This document shows positions 24,526 through 34,658 of a stretch of 64,000 bases of DNA, in pieces (within the stretch, counting starts at the first letter, position 1; each line of letters starts with the position of its first letter). The notes under the pieces are model-generated. The model searched no databases. It saw only the letters and a list, made by a program, of their open reading frames with translations, and was not told the DNA's origin. Position numbers and translations under genes: made by a program. Source of the stretch: Xanthomonas boreopolis (GTDB lineage: Bacteria; Pseudomonadota; Gammaproteobacteria; Xanthomonadales; Xanthomonadaceae). The stretch spans positions 87,444 to 151,443 of the forward strand of contig BNBA01000007.1 of NCBI GenBank assembly GCA_014654535.1, written 5' to 3'.

Positions 24526-25173
24526 ATGACCATCAGAGTTTTTCTGATCGACGACCATGCATTGGTACGTACCGGTATGCGGATGATCCTGTCCAACGAG
24601 TTGGACATCGAGGTCGTCGGCGAATCGGAGACCGGCGAGGATGCATTGCCGCAGATCAGGCGCCTGCAGCCGGACATCGTGTTGTGCGACCTGCACCTGC
24701 CCGGCGTCAGCGGGCTGGAGGTGACCGAGCGGCTGGTCAAGGGCAGTTACGGCGTGCGGGTCATCATCGTGTCGGTGCTCGAGGACGGGCCGCTGCCGAA
24801 GCGCCTGCTCGAAGTCGGCGCGTCCGGCTACGTCGGCAAGGGCGGCGATGCGCAGGAACTGCTGCGCGCGGTCCGCGACGTCGCGCTGGGCAAGCGCTAC
24901 CTCGGCAACAGCATCGCGCAGAACATGGCGCTGGCGAACCTGGACGGCGGTGCCTCGCCCTTCGATGCGTTGTCGCCGCGGGAACTGGAAGTGGCGCTGC
25001 TGCTCACCCAGGGCCTGCGCCAGGAGGACATCGCCAAGCGCTTGAACCTCAGCGCCAAGACCGTCAACACGCACAAGGCCAGGTTGTTCGAGAAGATCGG
25101 GATCCAGGACAACATCGCGCTGGCGCGCCTGGCCAACCAGTACGGGCTGACCGATCCGGCCCGGACGATCTGA
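24526..25173 (+). CDS. GacA/UvrY-type response regulator
   Basis: A 215-residue two-component regulator. The receiver domain (residues 1-120) has the acidic pair D9-D10, the phosphorylation site D55 in DIVLCDLHLPG and the conserved Lys in GYVGKGG. The LuxR-type helix-turn-helix (residues about 150-205) contains LSPRELEVALLLTQGL and LNLSAKTVNTHKARLFEKIG. The pattern fits GacA/UvrY, which controls small RNAs antagonising CsrA, but no uvrC or pgsA follows as in other genera. The ATG at 24526 has GGGGGA upstream. Confidence 0.88.
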   Translation: MTIRVFLIDDHALVRTGMRMILSNELDIEVVGESETGEDALPQIRRLQPDIVLCDLHLPGVSGLEVTERLVKGSYGVRVIIVSVLEDGPLPKRLLEVGASGYVGKGGDAQELLRAVRDVALGKRYLGNSIAQNMALANLDGGASPFDALSPRELEVALLLTQGLRQEDIAKRLNLSAKTVNTHKARLFEKIGIQDNIALARLANQYGLTDPARTI

Positions 25174-25188
25174 GCATCCCGGATGCCC

Positions 25189-25222
25189 AAAAAGAAAGCG
25201 GCCTTGCGGCCGCTTTCTTTTT
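25189..25222. terminator. Bidirectional terminator between the regulator gene and rne
   Basis: Perfect 15-bp arms (25189-25203 and 25208-25222) with a TTGC loop and T-runs on both strands. It ends the plus-strand regulator gene and the minus-strand rne. Confidence 0.93.
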
Positions 25223-25230
25223 GCCTGCCG

Positions 25231-28200
25231 TCAGCCGGCGCGCGGCTTGTCGGCGATGCCTTCCGGGGCGCGGTCGGGCGCCTGGGGTTCGGACGAGGCG
25301 TCCTCGTGCACTTCCGTGGCCAGCTTCTTCTCGTTCGCCGGCTGCGGAGCCGGGACGGTGTCCGGTCGCGGTGCCGGAGCTTCCGCCTGCGGCACCGCTT
25401 CTTCGGCGACCTGGCGGGGCTCGGCGTGCTGGACCGGCTCGGCCTCCGGCGCCGGTTGCTTGGGCGCTTCGTCGGGGGCGAGCGCATCCAGCAGCGTGGT
25501 CTGGACCGGCGCATACGGCTTGGGCGCGGGCACGGTCTCCGGGGCGGTGTCGGCTTCCGTCTCTGCTTCCTGGGCCGCTTCGGTGGCTTGCGACGGGACC
25601 ACGGCCGGAGCGGTCACGGCGACCGGTTCGGGAGCGGCGACGGCCGGGCTGGCCGCGACGGCGTGCGGCTCGCTGGCCGGCGCTGCCTGGACGGCGGCGG
25701 CGGGAGCGGCTTCCTTCGTTTCCGCGGATTTTTCCGCGGGCGAAGGAACGCTGCCGGACGCGACCGGCGCAGCGGGAGCCGGTCGCGGCGCCTCGTTGCG
25801 CACGACGGGGGCAGCCGGCGCGGCAGGGGCGGGCACATCGTCGAAATCGAACTCCGGCTGCGGCCCGGCCGACGTCGCGACCGGCGCAGGGGCCGCATCG
25901 GTCGCATCGACCTCCTGGCCCTCGTCCAGGTCGAGCTCGCCCTCGTCCAGCTCATCGGCGGTGCCGGCGGCGTTCTCGTTCGGCGCGCCGTTGCCACGGC
26001 GCCGGCGGCGTCCACCGCGGCGTCCGCGGCGGCGACGGCTGCCGCCTTCGCCGGCGGCCTCGCTCGGCGTCGCATTGGCCTCGCCAGCCTGGGGCTGCGC
26101 GGTAGCGGCCTCGGCCGAAGCCTCCGCGGCGGCCACGTTCGGCTCGCGGGCTTCGCGTTCGGCCGGGGCCGGCTTGGCGGCGACGGCTTCGCTGGCGAGC
26201 GCGGTCACGGCGACGGTGCCGGCGGCAGCCGTGGCGACCGCGTTCTCGTTCGAGCCGGCGGCGGCAGTGGGCTTGTCCTCGCGCGGCGGCCGTGGCGGTT
26301 GCGCGCGCTCGTTCGGTGCCGTTTCGGCCGGCTCCTGCTGGGCCGGGCGCTGCTTCTGCGCGGCGGGCTGCTGCGCTTGCTTCTGCGGCTTGGGCTGCTT
26401 GGTGGCGGGCGCCTGTTCGCCGCGCGGCTGCTTGGGTTGCGCCGGCTGCTGCGGCTGGGCGTTGCCGGCATTGCCCTGGCGGCGTTCCTCGCGGCGGGCG
26501 TTGGCGTTGTTGCCGCCGCGCTCCTTGCCCTGGCCGCCGTTGCCATTGCCGCGGTTGTCGCGCTCACGGCGCTGGCCACGCTCGCTGCGGTTGCCGCGGC
26601 CGTCCGCCTGCTTCTGCTGCGGGGCCTGCTCGGCCCGCGCCGGCTGGGCGGGTTCGGGTGCGCCGAAGATGCGCTTGAGCCAGCCCACCACGCCGCTGGG
26701 AGCCGGCGCCGGGGCCGGTGCGGGAGCGGCGGCAGGGGCGGGCGCGCGCACCGGTTCCGGTGCTTCCTCGCGCACCGGCGCGGGCTGGCTGTGCTTGACC
26801 TGCGTGACCGCGGGGGCGGGCGGGATGTTGAGCTGCGCCTTGGTGAGCGCATGCACCGGCAGCTTGCGCGGGGTGCCGCGCTGGTAGCTCGGCTTGCCGC
26901 TTTCCTCGCCCAGCTCGTTCTCGCGCAGGCGGGTGACTTCGTAGTGCGGCGTATGCAACTGCTCGTCGGCGACGATGATGATCGGCGCATCGTGGCGCTT
27001 CTCGATCTCGCTGAGCGCGCGGCGCTTCTCGTTGAGCAGGTAGTTGGCGATCTCCACCGGGGCCTGGACCAGGACCTGCCCGGTGTTCTCCTTCATCGCG
27101 TGCTCCTCGGCGACGCGGATGATCGACAGCGACAGCGACTCGACGCTGCGCATGCGGCCATGGCCGTCGCAGCGCGGGCAGACGATCTGGCTGGACTCGC
27201 CCAGCGACGGGCGCAGGCGCTGGCGGCTCATCTCGAGCAGGCCGAAGCGCGAGATGCGGCCGATCTGCACGCGCGCGCGGTCGTACTTGAGGGCGTTCTG
27301 CAGGCGGTTCTCGACCTCGCGCTGGTGCTTGGACGAGGCCATGTCGATGAAGTCGATCACCACCAGGCCGCCCAGGTCGCGCAGGCGCAGCTGGCGCGCC
27401 ACTTCCTCGGCCGCCTCCAGGTTGGTGTGGAACGCGGTCTCCTCGATGTCGCCGCCCTTGGTGGCGCGCGCCGAGTTCACGTCGATCGCGGTCAGCGCCT
27501 CGGTCTGGTCGACCACGATCGAGCCGCCGGAGGGCAGGCGCACGTTGCGCTCGTAGGCGCCCTCGATCTGCGATTCGATCTGGAAGCGGTTGAACAGCGG
27601 GATGTCGTCCTTGTAGTGCTTGAGCTTGCGCAGGTTGTGCGGCATCACCTGCTGCATGAACTCGCGCGCGGTCTCGTACATCTCCTCGGTGTCGACCAGG
27701 ATCTCGCCGATGTCGGCGCGCAGGTAGTCGCGCAGGGCGCGCACGATCAGGCGCGACTCCTGGTAGATCAGGAACGGGGACGGCTTGGACAGCGCGGCCT
27801 CGGCGATGGCGCGCCAGACCTGCAGCAGGTAGTCCAGGTCCCATTGCAGTTCCTCGGCATCGCGGCCGACGCCGGCGGTGCGGATGATCACCCCCATGTC
27901 GTCGGGGATGTTCAGCTTGTCCAGGGCGTCCTTCAGCGCGGCGCGGTCCTCGCCCTCGATCCGGCGCGAGACGCCGCCGGCCGACGGGGAGTTCGGCATC
28001 AGCACCATGTAGCGGCCGGCCAGGGAGATGAACGTGGTCAGGGCGGCGCCCTTGTTGCCGCGCTCCTCCTTGTCGACCTGAACCACGATCTCCTGGCCCT
28101 CGCGCAGCAGCTCGCGGATGCCGGCCTTGTGATGGTCGACCCCGCTCTGGAAGTAGTCGCGGGAGATTTCCTTCAGCGGCAGGAAGCCGTGGCGCTCGGC

Positions 28201-28383
28201 GCCGTAGTCGACGAAGGCGGCTTCGAGGGAGGGTTCCAGCCGGGTGATCCGGCCCTTGTAGATGTTGGACTTCTTCTGTTCCTTGGACGGCTGTTCGATG
28301 TCGATGTCGTACAGGTTCTGGCCGTCCACGATCGCCACGCGCAGTTCTTCGGCCTGCGTGGCGTTGATCAGCATTCGCTTCAT
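25231..28383 (-). CDS. rne: Ribonuclease E
   Basis: A 1050-residue endoribonuclease, core of the RNA degradosome. The S1 domain (residues about 36-125) includes [20 protein letters not shown]. Catalytic metal ligands are D301 (TAIDVNSA) and D344 (VVIDFIDM), equivalent to D303 and D346 of E. coli. The zinc-link is C402-x2-C405 in CPRCDGHGR. Residues from about 530 on are a long Pro/Ala/Glu-rich disordered scaffold with basic patches ([15 protein letters not shown]). The long leader (28384 onward) suggests the usual autoregulation, not shown here. Confidence 0.97.
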   Translation of the reverse strand: MKRMLINATQAEELRVAIVDGQNLYDIDIEQPSKEQKKSNIYKGRITRLEPSLEAAFVDYGAERHGFLPLKEISRDYFQSGVDHHKAGIRELLREGQEIVVQVDKEERGNKGAALTTFISLAGRYMVLMPNSPSAGGVSRRIEGEDRAALKDALDKLNIPDDMGVIIRTAGVGRDAEELQWDLDYLLQVWRAIAEAALSKPSPFLIYQESRLIVRALRDYLRADIGEILVDTEEMYETAREFMQQVMPHNLRKLKHYKDDIPLFNRFQIESQIEGAYERNVRLPSGGSIVVDQTEALTAIDVNSARATKGGDIEETAFHTNLEAAEEVARQLRLRDLGGLVVIDFIDMASSKHQREVENRLQNALKYDRARVQIGRISRFGLLEMSRQRLRPSLGESSQIVCPRCDGHGRMRSVESLSLSIIRVAEEHAMKENTGQVLVQAPVEIANYLLNEKRRALSEIEKRHDAPIIIVADEQLHTPHYEVTRLRENELGEESGKPSYQRGTPRKLPVHALTKAQLNIPPAPAVTQVKHSQPAPVREEAPEPVRAPAPAAAPAPAPAPAPSGVVGWLKRIFGAPEPAQPARAEQAPQQKQADGRGNRSERGQRRERDNRGNGNGGQGKERGGNNANARREERRQGNAGNAQPQQPAQPKQPRGEQAPATKQPKPQKQAQQPAAQKQRPAQQEPAETAPNERAQPPRPPREDKPTAAAGSNENAVATAAAGTVAVTALASEAVAAKPAPAEREAREPNVAAAEASAEAATAQPQAGEANATPSEAAGEGGSRRRRGRRGGRRRRRGNGAPNENAAGTADELDEGELDLDEGQEVDATDAAPAPVATSAGPQPEFDFDDVPAPAAPAAPVVRNEAPRPAPAAPVASGSVPSPAEKSAETKEAAPAAAVQAAPASEPHAVAASPAVAAPEPVAVTAPAVVPSQATEAAQEAETEADTAPETVPAPKPYAPVQTTLLDALAPDEAPKQPAPEAEPVQHAEPRQVAEEAVPQAEAPAPRPDTVPAPQPANEKKLATEVHEDASSEPQAPDRAPEGIADKPRAG

Positions 28384-28785
28384 TGTTGCGTTCCTCGCGC
28401 GCTGCTACCGCGCGGAACGCCATGGCGTTTCGCCTCTGGAACGGTTTCGCCGACCCCTCCGCGCCGGGCGCGTACAGGTCCGCTTGAGCTTTCCAGCGCT
28501 GCGACACCACGGCAGGCCGCGGGAGCGCTTGTTCGTTTTTTGGTGTTTCAGGACCGGCGGCCGCGTCCAGCAGGCTGGGGCGTCGCACGGGACATGTTCA
28601 GCGCGACGGCCCTAAGGCCGCCGGCGATGGCCGGGTAGGCCGGTAAGCCGCTAACATGGCCGCCCCGGGGGCGGTGGCCGCGCACTGTGCCGGATCCATC
28701 GGAAGCGGGGCTTCTGGCCCTAGGCAACTTCCAACGAAATCAAACCCTTATCTCGCCCGCCGAGTGTAGCAGAATAAATAGCCGG
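28384..28785. other. Divergent rne/rluC promoter and rne leader region
   Basis: About 400 bp with no gene. It should hold the divergent promoters of rne and rluC and the long 5' untranslated leader of rne, which in other bacteria folds and is cut by RNase E itself. No clear -10/-35 pair was identified. Confidence 0.5.
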
Positions 28786-29766
28786 ATGACCGATCCCCAT
28801 ACTCCGAAAGCGTCGGGCGCACGTATCGTGAAGGTCCCGGACGACCGCAGCGGCCAGCGCCTGGACAATTTCCTGCTCGGCCAGCTCAAGGGGGCGCCCC
28901 GCAGCCTGGTCTACAAGCTGGTCCGCAGCGGCCAGGTGCGCGTGAACGGGGGCCGGGCCAAGGCCGAGCGCAAGCTGGAAGGCGGCGATGAGGTGCGGCT
29001 GCCGCCCGTGCGTCTCACCGAGGAGGGAGAACGGACCCCGCCGCCCGCTGCCTTCCTGGCGCGGATGGAGGCGGCCATCGTGTTCGAGGACGAGCGGCTG
29101 CTGGCCCTGAACAAGCCTTCGGGCGTGGCCAGCCACGGCGGCAGCGGGATCAGCCACGGCGCGATCGAGACCCTGCGGGCGCTGCGTCCCAACCAGGGCC
29201 TGGAGCTGGTGCACCGGCTGGACCGCGACACCTCGGGCCTGCTGATCGTCGCCAAGAAGCGCTCGGCGCTCACCGAGTTGCAGGCGCTGATGCGGGAAGG
29301 CGACGGCGACGGCGACGACGGCCGCGGCATCGCCAAGCGCTATCTCACCTTGCTGGTCGGCCGCATGCCCGATGGCGTGATGAGCGTGGACGCTCCCCTG
29401 CACATCGGCCTGCGCCAGGGCGGCGAACGGCACGTGCAGGTGAACGCGCAGGGCAAGCCGTCGCTGAGCCACTTCCGGGTGCTCGAACGGCGCGGAGGCC
29501 ATTCCTATTGCGAGGTGCGGATCGAGACCGGCCGTACCCACCAGATCCGCGTCCACGCCCAGCACCTCGGCCACCCGGTCGCCGGCGACGACAAGTACGG
29601 CCAGGCCGAGGTCAACAAGCGGCTGCGCGAGCAGATCGGGCTCAAGCGCCTGTTCCTGCACGCCGCCTCGCTGGAGTTCGCGCTGGACGGCGGCCGGACC
29701 CCGTACCTGTTGAGCGCGCCGCTGGCCGACGAACTGGCCGAAGCGCTGGACCGGCTGGGCCGCTGA
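28786..29766 (+). CDS. rluC: 23S rRNA pseudouridine synthase RluC
   Basis: A 326-residue pseudouridine synthase. The S4 RNA-binding domain (residues about 20-80) includes GQRLDNFLLGQL and LVRSGQVRVNGGR. The catalytic motif is ELVHRLDRDTSGLLIVAKK, where the Asp of HRLDRDTSG is the nucleophile. GRTHQIRVHAQHLGHPVAGD is the RluA/RluC family motif. Divergence from rne is the typical arrangement of rluC, which supports RluC over RluD. The start MTDPHTPK at 28786 is chosen over an upstream ATG in the leader. Confidence 0.94.
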   Translation: MTDPHTPKASGARIVKVPDDRSGQRLDNFLLGQLKGAPRSLVYKLVRSGQVRVNGGRAKAERKLEGGDEVRLPPVRLTEEGERTPPPAAFLARMEAAIVFEDERLLALNKPSGVASHGGSGISHGAIETLRALRPNQGLELVHRLDRDTSGLLIVAKKRSALTELQALMREGDGDGDDGRGIAKRYLTLLVGRMPDGVMSVDAPLHIGLRQGGERHVQVNAQGKPSLSHFRVLERRGGHSYCEVRIETGRTHQIRVHAQHLGHPVAGDDKYGQAEVNKRLREQIGLKRLFLHAASLEFALDGGRTPYLLSAPLADELAEALDRLGR

Positions 29767-29796
29767 CGCCGCCGGAGGGGCGCCAGGGGCGGCGGT

Positions 29797-30360
29797 TCAG
29801 CCGTTGCGCTTGTCGTGGTCGTGGTGCGGGTCGTGGCGTGGCTGCGGGTGCGCCGGGCGTGGTTCCGGCGCGCGACCGGCAGGCGCGTGCGGCGGCGCGA
29901 ACACGGCCATGCGCTGCGCCTGCGGCGGGCGCGGGAACGACGGGCGCGACGATGGCATCGGCGCCTGCTGTCGCTGCGGATGCGGCTGGCCGAAGGCCAT
30001 CTCCTGGCGCGGCATGGCGCGCGGGACTTCATGCGGCGGCGCGAACGCAGGCGGCGCCTGCCGGGCCGGCATCGGCGCTTGGGCCGCGTTGCGAACGGCG
30101 ACGGGAGCACGGGGCATCGGCATGCGCGTGGCGCGATGGCCATGGGTGGGGTGGCGCCGGCGCGAATCGCAGCCGGCGCAGGCGCCGCCATCGCCACCGG
30201 ACGGCCCGGTTGGAGCATCTGCGCATTGAAATGCGGCGTGGACAGGTGCGCGTAGTCCGGCGCATCCCGGTCCTGCGCGGCCGCGACTTGCGGGGAGGGC
30301 CCGCGCGAACCCTGGAACGGCCGCTGCGTCGGCGTGATTGCGGCTTGGCGGAACGCCGCG
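29797..30360 (-). pseudogene. Truncated and frameshifted Pro/Arg/His-rich gene remnant
   Basis: On the minus strand a natural-looking protein tail (DAAFRQAAITPTQRPFQGS, then YAHLSTPHFNAQM) runs from 30360 to about 30130. It then continues in another frame (MPMPRAPVAVRNAAQAPMPA) to the stop at 29797. The pattern is like the C-terminal tail of DUF6600/FecR-like secreted proteins of this family. The N-terminal part is missing because zupT ends directly upstream (30361). One frameshift near 30120-30130 and the truncation suggest a decayed gene, although a sequencing error could mimic the shift. Confidence 0.45.
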
Positions 30361-31179
30361 TCAGGGCGCCGCGAAGCGGAACAGCACCAGGCTGATCGCC
30401 AGCGTGGCCATGCCGGTGACCAGGCCGTACACGGTCTCGTGGCCCTTCGCGTAGCGCTTGGCCGCCGGCAGCAGCTCGTCCAGCGCGAGGAACACCATCA
30501 CCCCCGCGATCAGGCCGAACACCAGCCCGAAGATCGCCTCGGACAGCACGCCCGACAACGCCACGTAGCCGATCGCCGCGCCGACCGGTTCGGCGAGCCC
30601 GGACAACAGGCTGGCGAGGAACGCATAGAACTTGCTGCGCGTGGCGAAGTACACCGGCACGGTGATGGCGATGCCTTCGGGGATGTTGTGGATGGCGATC
30701 GCGAACGCCAGCGGCATGCCGACCGCCGGGCTTTCCAGCGTGGCGAAGAAGGTGGCGAGTCCCTCCGGGAAGTTGTGCGCGGTGATCGCCACCGCGGTCA
30801 ACAGGCCGACCCGCCGGATGTAGGCGCGGTTGTTCTCGCGGAACAGCGGATCCTCGCTGCTCAGGCTCTGGTGCGGGTTGGGCACCAGCCGGTCGATCAG
30901 CATGATCAGCAGCACGCCGCCGAGGAAGGCGAGGGTGCCGTAGGTGAAGCCGAGCTTGTCGTTGAAGGCGAGCGAGAACGAGGCGATCGACTTGTTGAGG
31001 ATCTCCGACAACGAGACGTACACCATCGCGCCGCCGGCAAAGGCCAGGCCGAACGCGAGCAGGCGCGGTTCGGGCTTGCGCGAGAACAGCACCATCAGGC
31101 TGCCCAGGCCGGTGGCCAGGCCTGCGGCCAGCGTCACCAGCAGGGCGGTGACCACGTTCGCGGAAGTGATGTCGGGCAT
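30361..31179 (-). CDS. zupT: Zinc transporter ZupT
   Basis: A 272-residue ZIP-family metal importer of the inner membrane. Eight hydrophobic segments are visible. Metal-binding motifs are TAHNFPEGLATF in helix 4 and IAIHNIPEGIAI in helix 5, both with the conserved H-N-x-P-E-G. Substrates of ZupT include Zn2+, Fe2+ and Mn2+. The start at 31179 (MPDITSANV) removes a Pro/Ala-rich upstream extension that does not fit the family. It is monocistronic in this window. Confidence 0.95.
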   Translation of the reverse strand: MPDITSANVVTALLVTLAAGLATGLGSLMVLFSRKPEPRLLAFGLAFAGGAMVYVSLSEILNKSIASFSLAFNDKLGFTYGTLAFLGGVLLIMLIDRLVPNPHQSLSSEDPLFRENNRAYIRRVGLLTAVAITAHNFPEGLATFFATLESPAVGMPLAFAIAIHNIPEGIAITVPVYFATRSKFYAFLASLLSGLAEPVGAAIGYVALSGVLSEAIFGLVFGLIAGVMVFLALDELLPAAKRYAKGHETVYGLVTGMATLAISLVLFRFAAP

Positions 31180-31320
31180 GCGCCAGGTTCCGTCTTGGGC
31201 TTGGGTCCCGCATGCCGTCGCGGAACCCGGTTCGTATCGGGCGGAAGCCGGCGGCGCCGGCACGACGGGCGCCGCTCGCGGCGCCGGGGACGGGGACGGG
31301 ATCGCGGGACAGGCGCGCGG

Positions 31321-31743
31321 TCAGCCGCGCCGCGCGCGCTCCTCGATCGCGAAGCATTCGCTCGGCTTGGGCTGCGGCGGGTTGAAATCCACCGGCACCT
31401 GGATGGTCTGCGAAACCGGCTGGCCGTTGCGGGTGGCCGGATTGAACTTCCATTCTTCCCGCACGCGCTTCTGGGCCGACTCGTCCAGCACCGCCTGGCC
31501 GCTGCTCTGCACCAGCTGGACCTGGGTGACGGTGCCTTCGGTGCCGATCGTCACCTTGAGCACGGCCTTGCCGCCGATCCCGGCGCAGGCCAGTTCGGCC
31601 GGGTATTCCGGGGGCGGGGTGTGCACCGCGGTCAGCTCGGTCGGCGGCACGACGGGCGCCGCAGGCGTCTGGGACTTGCCGCAGGCGCCCAGCAGGACGG
31701 TGGCGGCAACCGGCAGTATCAGGTGGTGCAGGCGCATGGTCAT
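31321..31743 (-). CDS. TonB-like periplasmic lipoprotein
   Basis: A 140-residue protein with a signal peptide ending in the lipobox LLGAC (Cys21). The rest ([20 protein letters not shown], then [20 protein letters not shown] and [13 protein letters not shown]) is a TonB C-terminal domain. It lacks the N-terminal anchor and Pro-rich linker of true TonB, so it probably does not energise receptors by itself. It overlaps the stop of phhB (ATGA) and is translationally coupled to it. Confidence 0.82.
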   Translation of the reverse strand: MTMRLHHLILPVAATVLLGACGKSQTPAAPVVPPTELTAVHTPPPEYPAELACAGIGGKAVLKVTIGTEGTVTQVQLVQSSGQAVLDESAQKRVREEWKFNPATRNGQPVSQTIQVPVDFNPPQPKPSECFAIEERARRG

Positions 31744-32087
31744 GCTTCCTCGTAAAGGGCGGACGCCTTGGCGGCGCAGATGAAGTCGTTCTCGCTCAGG
31801 CCGCCGACGTCGTGGGTCGAGAACCGGGCGACGACCCGGTCGTAGTGCACGCCGAGGTCGGGGTGATGATCCTCGCGATGCGCGATCCAGGCCAGTGCAT
31901 TGACGAAGGCCATCGTGTGGTAATAGTCGCGGAAGGCGAACGTGCGGGTCAGCGCGTTGCCGTTCTCCGCCAGTTCCCAGCCGGGGACCTGGGGCAGGAG
32001 TTCGGCCAGGCGGGCCTGGCCGAGCTTGTATTCGCTGCCCTTGCGGGGCAGGCAGTGCGCTTGCGCGAGCGGGACGAGGTCGGTCAT
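31740..32087 (-). CDS. phhB: 4a-hydroxytetrahydrobiopterin dehydratase
   Basis: A 115-residue pterin-4a-carbinolamine dehydratase, which recycles the pterin cofactor of phenylalanine hydroxylase. The active-site motif is [18 protein letters not shown] with the conserved histidines. The start at 32087 has GGAGG seven bases before it. No phhA is in this window. The next gene overlaps it. Confidence 0.93.
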   Translation of the reverse strand: MTDLVPLAQAHCLPRKGSEYKLGQARLAELLPQVPGWELAENGNALTRTFAFRDYYHTMAFVNALAWIAHREDHHPDLGVHYDRVVARFSTHDVGGLSENDFICAAKASALYEEA

Positions 32088-32176
32088 CGGGGGCCTCCAC
32101 GGTGGCTGACGTGAACGGGTTGCCAAGGGATGTAATGTTCCATCAGCGGTCGTCAAGACAGGGCTAGAATACCCGC

Positions 32177-32773
32177 ATGATCCAGATATCCGACAAGGCA
32201 CAGGCACACTTCCGCAAGCTGATCGAGCGCGAGGGCGTGGCCGGCATGGGCGTGCGCCTCAGCGCGGTGGACGCCGGCACCCCGCGCGCCGATGCGCGGC
32301 TCGAGTTCGCCGAGCCGGCCGACCTGCGCGGCGACGAGTGGGCGGTGGACTGCGACGGCTTCACGCTGTACGTGAGCGCCGACAGCGTGCAATGGCTCGA
32401 CGGCGCGGAGATCGACTACGTCACCCAGTCCACCGGCAACCAGCAGCTGACCATCAAGGCGCCGAAGATCAAGGGCGAGGCGCCGGCGGAGTCGGCCTCG
32501 CTGGTCGAGCGGGTGCGCTGGGTGGTCGAGAACGAGATCAATCCGCAGCTGGCTTCGCATGGCGGCCGGGTGGCGGTGCAGGAAGTGTCCGCGGACGGCG
32601 TGGTGCTGCTGCGCTTCGGCGGCGGCTGCCACGGTTGCGGGATGGCCGACGTGACGCTCAAGCAGGGCATCGAGAAGACGCTGATGGGGCGCGTGCCGGG
32701 GGTGACCGCCGTGCGCGACGCCACCGACCACAGCACCGGCGATGCCCCGTACATCCCGCGCGACGCGGCCTGA
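32177..32773 (+). CDS. nfuA: Fe-S biogenesis protein NfuA
   Basis: A 198-residue Fe-S cluster carrier. The N-terminal A-type-like domain (residues 1-100) has lost the cluster-binding cysteines. The C-terminal NifU domain carries C151-x2-C154 in [18 protein letters not shown], which would hold a 4Fe-4S cluster between two subunits. The order of domains and length match NfuA of E. coli. It is the first gene of a likely pair with the GTG-started gene 16 bases downstream. Confidence 0.96.
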   Translation: MIQISDKAQAHFRKLIEREGVAGMGVRLSAVDAGTPRADARLEFAEPADLRGDEWAVDCDGFTLYVSADSVQWLDGAEIDYVTQSTGNQQLTIKAPKIKGEAPAESASLVERVRWVVENEINPQLASHGGRVAVQEVSADGVVLLRFGGGCHGCGMADVTLKQGIEKTLMGRVPGVTAVRDATDHSTGDAPYIPRDAA

Positions 32774-32788
32774 TCCCCTGTCGCACCG

Positions 32789-34564
32789 GTGACGAAAGCC
32801 GCCGACCTGATCGACCATCTGCTGGCGCGCAGGCCGGACTGGCCCATTCTCGAGAAACGCAGCGGCATGCCCCATGGCTGGGGCATCTGGATGCGCAGTG
32901 GCGTAGCGGCCGCCGCACCGTTCGACGGGCGCGACATCGCCGCGCATGTCGCCACGTTGCCGCGCCGGCCGGGGAGCGGGATCGCTCCCCAGTTGAGCTT
33001 CCTGGAGGCGTTCCGGCGGCTGTGGTGGCAGCACTGGGACCCGCGGCCGGCCGACCAGCGCGGACTGCACTGGCTCGGCGTCGCCGGCAGTTTCCTGATC
33101 CACGTGCTGTTCCTGGTGCTGTTGCTGTGGGTCGCGGTGGTGCGATGGGCCGCGCGCGAGACCGAGCCCGAGGCGGGGCGCGTACAGCTCTCCATCCTCG
33201 GGCGCGGAGCGCCCGACGACGAAGGCGGCGGCGAAGGCGGGCAGGCGACGGCACCGGAGGCCACGCAGAGAACCACCGCGCCGGCACGGCCGCGTTCTCG
33301 ACCCGCGCCCGCCGCTTCCGGCCAAGCCTCGCCCGCGGCGACGCCACCGACGGCCGCCGCGGCGGAGGCCGAGCCCGCCTCGCCACCTGCGCCGCCGGTA
33401 CCCGAGCGGGTGCCGCCTTCGGCCGAGCGCCCCGTGCCGCCGGTGGCCGTGCAGCGGCCGGCGCCGATGGTCATCGATCCCGCGCCGGTCATCGCCACCG
33501 AGACGCCGGTCGCGACGACCGATTTCGTGGTGCCGCCGCCGCCATCGGTCCCCCTGCGCGAGGCCCGGCTCGCCCAGCCCGAGTTGCCACAGGTCCGCGA
33601 ACGCCGGGTCGAGACGGTCGAGCGGCCGCAGGCGATGCAGGTCAGGCCGCGCGAGGTGCAGCCGCCCACGGTGCCGTCGTTGCCGGTGCCGACGGTGCGC
33701 GAGCGCGAGGTGGCGACGGTCGACCGGCCGGCGATCGCATTGCCGCAACCGGCATTGCACCCGCCGGCGCCGACGCTGGAAACGCCCGAGGTCGCGGTCC
33801 GGCAGCGGGAACTGCCGGACGTTCCCGTGCCTTCGCCGGCCCCTGCGCCTGCGGCCGAGCCGGCCCGCCAGGCGCCGGCGGAAACCGCCCGCGCCACGGA
33901 CACGAGCCCGGCGGCGACCGCACCGGCTCCCGCCGCATCGGCTCCGGCAAGCGCACCGGCCGAGTCGCGCCCGGTCGCGGCGGGCAGCACGCCTGCTGCC
34001 CGTGCTCCCGGCGCCAGCCCTGGCCGACAGGCCGGAGCAGGGCCCAGGCCCACCGATCGCAGCGGCGGCTGGGCGGCGCCCAAGGCGGCCGACGACTGGG
34101 GCCTGGGCGAACGCAACCAGGCCGGCCGGCAGGACGGAGGGGCGAGCCAGGGCGACGGCCTGTACAACCGCGACGGCAGCCTGCGCGTGCCCGAGCAAGG
34201 GCAGGCCGACGGCGGACGCGGCGCGCCCGGCAGCGAAACCGATCATTGGAGCCGCGAACGCATTGCCGAGTCGGGCACGTGGCTGAAGCGGCCGCCGTAC
34301 GACTACACCCCGACCTCGTTCGACAAGTACTGGGTGCCCAACGAGTCGCTGCTCGAGGAATGGGTGCGCAAGGGCATCAAGAAGATCGAGATCGCGATCC
34401 CGGGCACGTCCACGAAGATCAGCTGCGTGGTGTCGATGCTGCAGTTCGGGGGCGGTTGCGGGCTGACCAATCCCAACATGAACGAACAGCCGGCCAGCGC
34501 CCGGCCGCCGCCGGATGTGCCGTTCAAGAAGGAGCTGCAGGAAGACAACGGCAGCGTGCGCTGA
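32789..34564 (+). CDS. Proline/alanine-rich transmembrane repetitive protein
   Basis: A 591-residue protein with a GTG start, 16 bp after nfuA. The N-terminus is cytoplasmic, with a single membrane helix at about residues 92-117 (GSFLIHVLFLVLLLWVAVVR). A long Pro/Ala/Arg-rich region (residues about 130-430) resembles a TonB-like periplasmic linker. The C-terminal domain (YDYTPTSFDKYWVPNESLLE, then SCVVSMLQFGGGCGLTNPNM) has two cysteines. Similar genes are annotated in Xanthomonas as transmembrane repetitive protein, with no known function. Confidence 0.8.
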   Translation: MTKAADLIDHLLARRPDWPILEKRSGMPHGWGIWMRSGVAAAAPFDGRDIAAHVATLPRRPGSGIAPQLSFLEAFRRLWWQHWDPRPADQRGLHWLGVAGSFLIHVLFLVLLLWVAVVRWAARETEPEAGRVQLSILGRGAPDDEGGGEGGQATAPEATQRTTAPARPRSRPAPAASGQASPAATPPTAAAAEAEPASPPAPPVPERVPPSAERPVPPVAVQRPAPMVIDPAPVIATETPVATTDFVVPPPPSVPLREARLAQPELPQVRERRVETVERPQAMQVRPREVQPPTVPSLPVPTVREREVATVDRPAIALPQPALHPPAPTLETPEVAVRQRELPDVPVPSPAPAPAAEPARQAPAETARATDTSPAATAPAPAASAPASAPAESRPVAAGSTPAARAPGASPGRQAGAGPRPTDRSGGWAAPKAADDWGLGERNQAGRQDGGASQGDGLYNRDGSLRVPEQGQADGGRGAPGSETDHWSRERIAESGTWLKRPPYDYTPTSFDKYWVPNESLLEEWVRKGIKKIEIAIPGTSTKISCVVSMLQFGGGCGLTNPNMNEQPASARPPPDVPFKKELQEDNGSVR

Positions 34565-34658
34565 AGATCGGACGGGTGCGCCGCGAAGGCTTCCCGCGCG
34601 CTCCCGCGCGACCGGCCGCACCTCCATGTGCGGCCATTCGGTGGGAAAAGCCCGGGCG

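Noticed and set aside
25183..28638. A plus-strand open frame of about 1150 codons opposite rne
   Set aside because: It is antisense to the well-supported rne gene, with low-complexity Arg/Leu/Gly sequence and no ribosome site.
28384..28785. Riboswitch in the rne leader
   Set aside because: No known ligand-binding core is recognisable. The long leader is expected for rne autoregulation.
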